NCBI RefSeq assembly: GCF_003576245.1
Contig: NZ_QWGA01000006.1
Coordinates: 1 to 64,000 of the forward strand
Source: Henriciella algicola
GTDB lineage: Bacteria; Pseudomonadota; Alphaproteobacteria; Caulobacterales; Hyphomonadaceae
DNA length: 64,000 nt
Reading direction: 5' to 3'
Part shown: positions 59,259 to 64,000 of the stretch, piece after piece
How the letters are laid out: every line of letters starts with the position of its first letter
Position numbering within the stretch: position 1 is the stretch's first letter
Notes under the pieces: generated by a model
The model's database searches: none
Told to the model about the DNA's origin: nothing
Seen by the model: the letters and a program-made list of their open reading frames with translations, nothing else
Position numbers and translations under genes: made by a program

Positions 59259-60185
59259 CTATTTGTCCAGACACCACCGCATGATGGCTTTCTGCGCGTG
59301 CAGGCGGTTCTCCGCCTCATCGAAGACGAGCGAGCTCGGCCCGTCGATCACTTCGCTGTCGACCTCCTCGCCGCGATGGGCAGGCAGGCAGTGCAGGAAC
59401 TTCGCGCCGGGCTGCGCAAGGTCCATCAGCTCTTCAGTGACGGCGAACGGCTCCAGCTCCTCAAGGCGCTCATCCGCGTCGGTGTCACCCATTGAGACGA
59501 AAGTGTCAGCGATCACGACGTCCGCGCCGGCGACTGCGTCTTCGGCATTGCTGTAAAGCTCCACCCTGCCCTGCAGCTCACGTGCGATCTCGATGTCATC
59601 ATCATCCGGCGCATAGCGGTCCGGCGTCCCTACAGCGAGCGTGAAGCCGAATTTCGGCGCAGCGTGGATGAAGGATGAGCAGACATTGTTGCCATCGCCC
59701 ACCCAGGCGAGACGCGCGCCCTTGAGGTCCAGCCCGCTTTCTTCCAGCGTCATCAGGTCCGCCATGATCTGGCAGGGGTGCGAACGGTCCGTCAGGCCAT
59801 TGATCACCGGCACGCTGGCGGCGTCGGCAAAATCCTCGACATCGCTGTGATCATTGGCGCGGATCATCACCATGTCGACATAGCGCGACAGGACACGCGC
59901 CGTATCGCCAATGCTCTCGCCGCGGCCAAGCTGCATGTCGGCAGAGTTCAGCACAATCGAGGTGCCGCCAAGCTGGCGAATGCCGACATCAAAGCTCGTG
60001 CGCGTGCGGGTGGAGGACTTTTCGAAGATCATCGCCAGGATGTGGCCATCCAGCGGCGCACCCTCATCGACGCGGCCTTTCGGCCAGCCTTTGCGGGCGC
60101 TCTTCATCGCATGCGCGAGATCAAGCATCTCGCGAAGCTCGCTGGCTTCCAGTTGCCAGATATCGAGGAAATTCCTGATCGCCAT
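59259..60185 (-). CDS. argF: Ornithine carbamoyltransferase
   Basis: 308 residues from the ATG at 60185, the usual length. The carbamoyl-phosphate site is [20 protein letters not shown] (STRT), the middle has [17 protein letters not shown] (HPCQ) and the ornithine site has [15 protein letters not shown] (HCLP). It makes citrulline in arginine synthesis. Longer upstream starts lack support and would add unconserved residues. It is not linked to argD here, as it often is. Confidence 0.97.
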   Translation of the reverse strand: MAIRNFLDIWQLEASELREMLDLAHAMKSARKGWPKGRVDEGAPLDGHILAMIFEKSSTRTRTSFDVGIRQLGGTSIVLNSADMQLGRGESIGDTARVLSRYVDMVMIRANDHSDVEDFADAASVPVINGLTDRSHPCQIMADLMTLEESGLDLKGARLAWVGDGNNVCSSFIHAAPKFGFTLAVGTPDRYAPDDDDIEIARELQGRVELYSNAEDAVAGADVVIADTFVSMGDTDADERLEELEPFAVTEELMDLAQPGAKFLHCLPAHRGEEVDSEVIDGPSSLVFDEAENRLHAQKAIMRWCLDK

Positions 60186-60416
60186 GACCTGCCTGCCTTC
60201 CCATTGGCGCGTCACACGCCTGAAATCGAAGCGCGCGCTGTAGAACAAAACGCCATGCGATGCAAAATTTACCATTTGACAGATTTTCGACTGGAACAAG
60301 TTTGCACACCAGACGATTTCATACTTTCGGTACCCTACACCTTTCGCTTGTGGCGCTGGCGTGTGTTGTCCAAGTGCCGAAACGGACCGGTGACGAGCTG
60401 AAGGGGGGAGAACCAG

Positions 60417-60980
60417 ATGTCGAGCTTGAGGCGACGCCTTCGCGAAGAAACCCGTGATGCGCACACGTCCGTCGACACCCTGTTTGGCCAGCATGATATC
60501 GCCACGCGCGAAGGGCTATCCATAACACTACAGGCGCACGCCATTGCGCTGCGCCGCACCCTTGCCGCCCTGCCCGGCCGCCAGACATTCACCCATGCTC
60601 GCACCCTGCTGGTCATGCTTGCCGCTATCGAGTCCGACCTCGCCGCGCTGCATGTTCCTGCCACCAACACTGATCAGGTTCAGGTGAATGATGGTGAGAT
60701 TCACCCTCTCGGCTTGATCTATGTGATTGCGGGATCGCGCCTCGGTGCGCGCATACTCCTGTCTGACATTCAGGCCTCCAGAGACCCTGATGTCGCATCC
60801 GCCACGCGCTATTTTGCCTGTCCCGAGAGCGATGAGATGTGGAAGCAGGTCAGCGCCCAGCTGAAGGCGTGGACAGGTAGCGCGGATGAAGAAAAGAAGA
60901 TAATTGCCTCGGCTCAAACCGCTTTTCTCTGGTTTGAAGCGGCGCACCGTTCAGTTCAGAAGGCCAGTATCCCCGCATGA
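60417..60980 (+). CDS. bphO: Heme oxygenase of the BphO type
   Basis: 187 residues, all-helical heme oxygenase fold. [20 protein letters not shown] holds the probable proximal His16; the distal helix is [20 protein letters not shown] (GSRLG). It cleaves heme to biliverdin, the chromophore of the phytochrome coded right after it. ATGA overlap (60977-60980) couples them. GGGGGGAG precedes the ATG. There is no ferredoxin partner nearby. Confidence 0.88.
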   Translation: MSSLRRRLREETRDAHTSVDTLFGQHDIATREGLSITLQAHAIALRRTLAALPGRQTFTHARTLLVMLAAIESDLAALHVPATNTDQVQVNDGEIHPLGLIYVIAGSRLGARILLSDIQASRDPDVASATRYFACPESDEMWKQVSAQLKAWTGSADEEKKIIASAQTAFLWFEAAHRSVQKASIPA

Positions 60981-63553
60981 CCAGTAATACCGTGTCGCCG
61001 GACACGAAGATTGACCTCACCAATTGTGATCGTGAGCCCATTCATATTCTGGGTCACGTCCAGCAGTTCGGTTGCCTGATTGCCGTCAATTCCGACTGGC
61101 TGGTGCAGCACGTCTCGCTCAACGTTGCAGACTTCCTGTCGAAAGATCCAGAATCGCTCATCGGTGAGCCACTGAAAGAGATCATTGCGCCAGATGCGCT
61201 TCGGGATATCCGCAGCCGCGTCCAGCGCCTTGACGGTGAAGACGCGGTCGAGCGCCTTTTCGGGCTGAAGCTGCTGGCCGGTTCTGATGAGAAGTTCAAC
61301 GGCGCCGTCCATATGTCCGGACAGTCGGTGATCATCGAGATCGAGCCCCAGCGCGCCGAGATTACCTCCGACTATACCTCCTATGTACGCCCGATGATCG
61401 ACCGGGTGCGCAAGGCGAAGACCGTGCCTGAGCTTTGCAAGATCGCCGCACGCCAGATGAAGGCGCTGACCGGCTTTGACCGCGTCATGGTCTACCGCTT
61501 CGGCGCCGACCAGTCTGGCGAAGTCATCGCAGAGGCGGTCAGCCCGAACGTCGATTCCTTCTTCGGCCTGCACTATCCGGCCAGTGATATCCCCCAGCAG
61601 GCGCGCGAGCTCTATCGCCGCAACCTGCTCCGCATCATCTCAAATGTGCGCGAGACGGTGTCGCCCATTATTCCAGAGCGCAGCCCTGAAGGCCAACCGC
61701 TCGACCTGTCCATGAGTGGGCTCCGCGCGGTGTCGCCCATCCATATCGAATACCTGAAAAATATGGGTGTCGACGCCTCACTCTCGGTGTCGATCCTGCA
61801 CCGAGAGAACCTCTGGGGCCTGTTTGCCTGCCACCATTATGAGCCGCGGGTCCTGTCCTATGAGATCCGCTCGGCCGCAGAACTTTTCGCCCAGCTTTTC
61901 AGCTTCGTGCTTGGGCAACTCCTCGCCGACGAGGCCAGCGAGCATACCCGCCGGGTTCAGGTACTGCACGACAAGCTGATGGCTCAGCTCGCTGGCGGCC
62001 AGTCAGTGCGCGACCACTTCTCGACCATTGCCGAAGCGCTGAGTTCTGTCATCCCGAATGACGGCGTCGCTGCCTATGTCGATGGGGATTTCGTTACGCT
62101 GGGCACCACACCCACGCGCGATGAGTTCATGGGTATTATCCGCTTCCTCAACACCACAGCCGGTGGCCGCGCCTATGCGACGGACGAGCTTGGCGCCGTG
62201 CACCCACCGGCGCAGGATTATGTCGACCGCGCAGCGGGCCTGCTCGCCGTCCCGGTCTCGCGTCGCCCGCGCGACTATGTCGTCCTTTTCCGGCAGGAGT
62301 TCACCCGTAAAGTAAACTGGGCTGGCAATCCGGAGAAATCCGTGACGCTCGGACCGAACGGTGCGCGCCTCACCCCGCGCAAGAGCTTCGAGACCTGGCA
62401 ACAAACGGTCACCGGCCAGTCGATGCCATGGCTCAAATCGGAGATCGCCGCCGCCGAGCAGCTGCGCGTCACCCTGCTCGAAGTCGTCCTGCGCATGTCG
62501 GACGAGGCCAATCAGGAGCGCATGCGCGCGAATGAGCGCCAGGAGCTCCTCATCGCAGAGCTCAATCACCGCGTTCGCAACATTCTGAACCTCATCCGCG
62601 GCCTTGTCGGCCAGAGCTCGCGTGAGGCGAGCTCAGTTGAAGAACTGGCCAAGATTATCGGCAACCGCGTGCATGCGCTCGCCCGCGCCCATGACCAGCT
62701 CACCGAAGACAATTGGGGGCCCGCCTCCCTGCAGGCGCTCATTCGGACCGAGACGGAGGCCTATCTTGGCAACAAGGCGTCGCGCGTGCGTGTCGAAGGC
62801 CCGGATGTACTTCTCATGCCGAACGCTTTCAGCACGCTCTCGCTCGTTCTGCATGAGCTGACCACCAACTCAGCGAAGTATGGCGCGCTCGCAGACTCCG
62901 AGGGTGAGATCATCATCGAGGTCAAAGCCGGGACAGACGATGATCTGGCGCTCTCCTGGCGCGAGCAAGGCGGCCCGGCAGTGCAGGCACCGACCCGTCA
63001 GGGTTTCGGCACGACGATCATCACAAGGTCCATCCCTCATGAACTCGGCGGTACGGCAGACATCCGCTACACTTTCACGGGGCTCGAGGCCGACTTTTTG
63101 ATCCCAGGCAAGCATGTCGCGAAATTTGTCGAGAACACCTATGAGCCGACCACGATCACGCCGCTCGCTCCGGCTTCGGAAGGCGCCGGAAGCGGCTTGC
63201 AGGGGCCAATTCTTCTGGTCGAAGACAATATGATCATTGCGCTCGATGCTGAAGACATCCTGATGGATGCGGGCGCCGAGAACGTCTCGGTCTGCTCTTC
63301 TGTTCGCGAAGCGCGCCAGGCCATGGCGTCAACCGAGTTCCGGATTGCCCTCCTCGACGTCAATCTCGGGAATGAGACGAGTGAGCCGGTCGCTCACGAC
63401 CTGCAGGAAGCCGGAACGCCGTTCGTTTTCGCCACCGGCTATGGCGACTCCAGCGTGTTGTCAGCGAAGTTCCCATCCGTCCCCGTCCTCAAGAAGCCCT
63501 ACAATCAGGCAGACCTGCTAAGCGCGATCAAGGCGGCCCTTTCAAAGGACTAA
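60977..63553 (+). CDS. bphP: Bacteriophytochrome HWE histidine kinase with C-terminal receiver
   Basis: 858 residues. PAS domain (about 20-120) with Cys17 (LTNCDREPIHILGHVQQFG) as probable biliverdin attachment. GAF domain (about 140-310) with FDRVMVYRF and FFGLHYPASDIPQQARELYR (PASDIP). PHY domain with PRKSFETWQQTV tongue. HWE kinase domain with H-box LIAELNHRVRNILNLIRGLV (His about 530) and VLHELTTNSAKYGALADSEG (N-box). C-terminal receiver (about 735-858) with Asp about 791 (ALLDVNLGNE) and Lys about 838 (VLKKPYNQADLL). It senses red/far-red light and can send phosphate to its own or other receivers. It is co-transcribed with bphO. Confidence 0.95.
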   Translation: MTSNTVSPDTKIDLTNCDREPIHILGHVQQFGCLIAVNSDWLVQHVSLNVADFLSKDPESLIGEPLKEIIAPDALRDIRSRVQRLDGEDAVERLFGLKLLAGSDEKFNGAVHMSGQSVIIEIEPQRAEITSDYTSYVRPMIDRVRKAKTVPELCKIAARQMKALTGFDRVMVYRFGADQSGEVIAEAVSPNVDSFFGLHYPASDIPQQARELYRRNLLRIISNVRETVSPIIPERSPEGQPLDLSMSGLRAVSPIHIEYLKNMGVDASLSVSILHRENLWGLFACHHYEPRVLSYEIRSAAELFAQLFSFVLGQLLADEASEHTRRVQVLHDKLMAQLAGGQSVRDHFSTIAEALSSVIPNDGVAAYVDGDFVTLGTTPTRDEFMGIIRFLNTTAGGRAYATDELGAVHPPAQDYVDRAAGLLAVPVSRRPRDYVVLFRQEFTRKVNWAGNPEKSVTLGPNGARLTPRKSFETWQQTVTGQSMPWLKSEIAAAEQLRVTLLEVVLRMSDEANQERMRANERQELLIAELNHRVRNILNLIRGLVGQSSREASSVEELAKIIGNRVHALARAHDQLTEDNWGPASLQALIRTETEAYLGNKASRVRVEGPDVLLMPNAFSTLSLVLHELTTNSAKYGALADSEGEIIIEVKAGTDDDLALSWREQGGPAVQAPTRQGFGTTIITRSIPHELGGTADIRYTFTGLEADFLIPGKHVAKFVENTYEPTTITPLAPASEGAGSGLQGPILLVEDNMIIALDAEDILMDAGAENVSVCSSVREARQAMASTEFRIALLDVNLGNETSEPVAHDLQEAGTPFVFATGYGDSSVLSAKFPSVPVLKKPYNQADLLSAIKAALSKD

Positions 63554-63603
63554 GGAAGGGCGGCCCGCTTGCCTTTGGGCCCGTCAGACGTACAGTCTGA
63601 GCA

Positions 63604-64000
63604 ATGACAACTGCACTCGTTCCGACAGATGCGACCGCATTGCCCGACAAGCCCGCTGATGGCCCAATGCTCTTCGGTTGCATCCTTGATGGCCGAGGCG
63701 GCGCCACGGAGATTGACTGGCAGAGCGCGAAGAATTGGGTACCGTCACGGTCTGGCGAAGTTCTCTGGCTGCATCTCGACCGGATGTATGAGGATCTTGA
63801 TGACTGGCTGATCGAGTCCTTGGATCTTTGCGAAGCGACAGCTGAACTGCTCCTCTCCAACGAGACCCGCCCCCGCGCTTTCCGTGAGCGCGACAGCCTC
63901 ATCACCGTCCTGCGCGGTATCAATTTCAATCCGGGCGCCGAGCCTGAAGACATGATCGCCATGCAGATTTGGAGCGATGGCCAGCGGCTGATCACGCTGC
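63604..64000 (+). CDS. ZntB/CorA-type metal transporter, 5' part
   Basis: The frame runs off the right edge (132 codons visible). The N-terminal cytoplasmic domain matches CorA/ZntB: GCILDGRGGATEIDW, WLHLDRMYEDLDDWLIESLD, ETRPRAFRERDSLITVLRGI and EPEDMIAMQIWSDGQRLITL. The membrane segments and GMN motif lie beyond the window. ZntB moves zinc with protons. TGAGCA before the ATG is a weak ribosome site. Confidence 0.85.
   Translation, partial: MTTALVPTDATALPDKPADGPMLFGCILDGRGGATEIDWQSAKNWVPSRSGEVLWLHLDRMYEDLDDWLIESLDLCEATAELLLSNETRPRAFRERDSLITVLRGINFNPGAEPEDMIAMQIWSDGQRLITL

Overview
The window looks like chromosomal DNA of a high-GC alphaproteobacterium, most likely a marine, Caulobacterales-type or Hyphomonadaceae-like organism. 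This is inferred from gene content and not from a marker gene. The pointers are a Rhodobacter-type gene transfer agent (GTA) cluster, an HWE-family bacteriophytochrome kinase, an alphaproteobacterial ccm layout, and family-typical sequences throughout. Coding density is very high. No rRNA, tRNA, CRISPR array, insertion sequence or integrase was seen, and no stretch longer than 300 bases lacks a gene.

Layout. 1-4.5 kb: the end of an ABC-F ATPase gene, arsH, a broken higA antitoxin, a carboxymuconolactone-decarboxylase-like gene, pdxJ and two unknown genes. 4.6-12.6 kb: both subunits of methylmalonyl-CoA mutase, then small enzymes (a membrane EEP hydrolase, a zincin with a CTG start, a deaminase, an amidase and a GFA-type protein). 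12.6-21.2 kb, all on the minus strand: degP, a response regulator, a histidine kinase and glnE, followed by an EF-hand protein, an ECF sigma factor, its probable anti-sigma factor and a Spy/CpxP-like periplasmic sensor. Together these look like an envelope-stress block. 21.2-28.9 kb: a hydrolase-OsmC fusion, the cytochrome c maturation genes ccmE-ccmF-ccmH, an NTF2-like gene on the other strand, then a PepSY/regulator/kinase/CcmI-like run. 28.9-41.9 kb: a DnaJ-like gene and a 12-kb GTA structural cluster (terminase, portal, protease, capsid, adaptor, tail genes and the large fibre-like protein). 42-64 kb: lipid acyltransferase, MDR oxidoreductase, Hsp33, a GGDEF-EAL protein, a beta-lactamase-fold hydrolase, membrane proteins, a Tat-type amine oxidase with a RidA lipoprotein, enoyl-CoA hydratase-like and alcohol dehydrogenase genes, a SIMPL protein, an M24 peptidase, argF, a heme oxygenase-bacteriophytochrome operon, and the start of a ZntB/CorA-type transporter.

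How the genes work together. The clearest functional units are: propionyl/methylmalonyl-CoA breakdown (mutA-mutB); periplasmic quality control with its signalling (DegP, two-component pair, ECF/anti-sigma module); cytochrome c maturation; red-light sensing (the oxygenase makes the biliverdin the phytochrome binds); oxidase-RidA imine handling; and the GTA particle genes.

The most unusual points are a compact GTA with no adjacent orfg1, no room for orfg7 and a tape-measure-position protein of only 123 residues; four convergent gene pairs that share a CTAG as both stop codons; a HigA antitoxin cut by one nonsense codon; and the EF-hand/ECF sigma/Spy-like operon. All function calls come from reading motifs and context; no database search was run.
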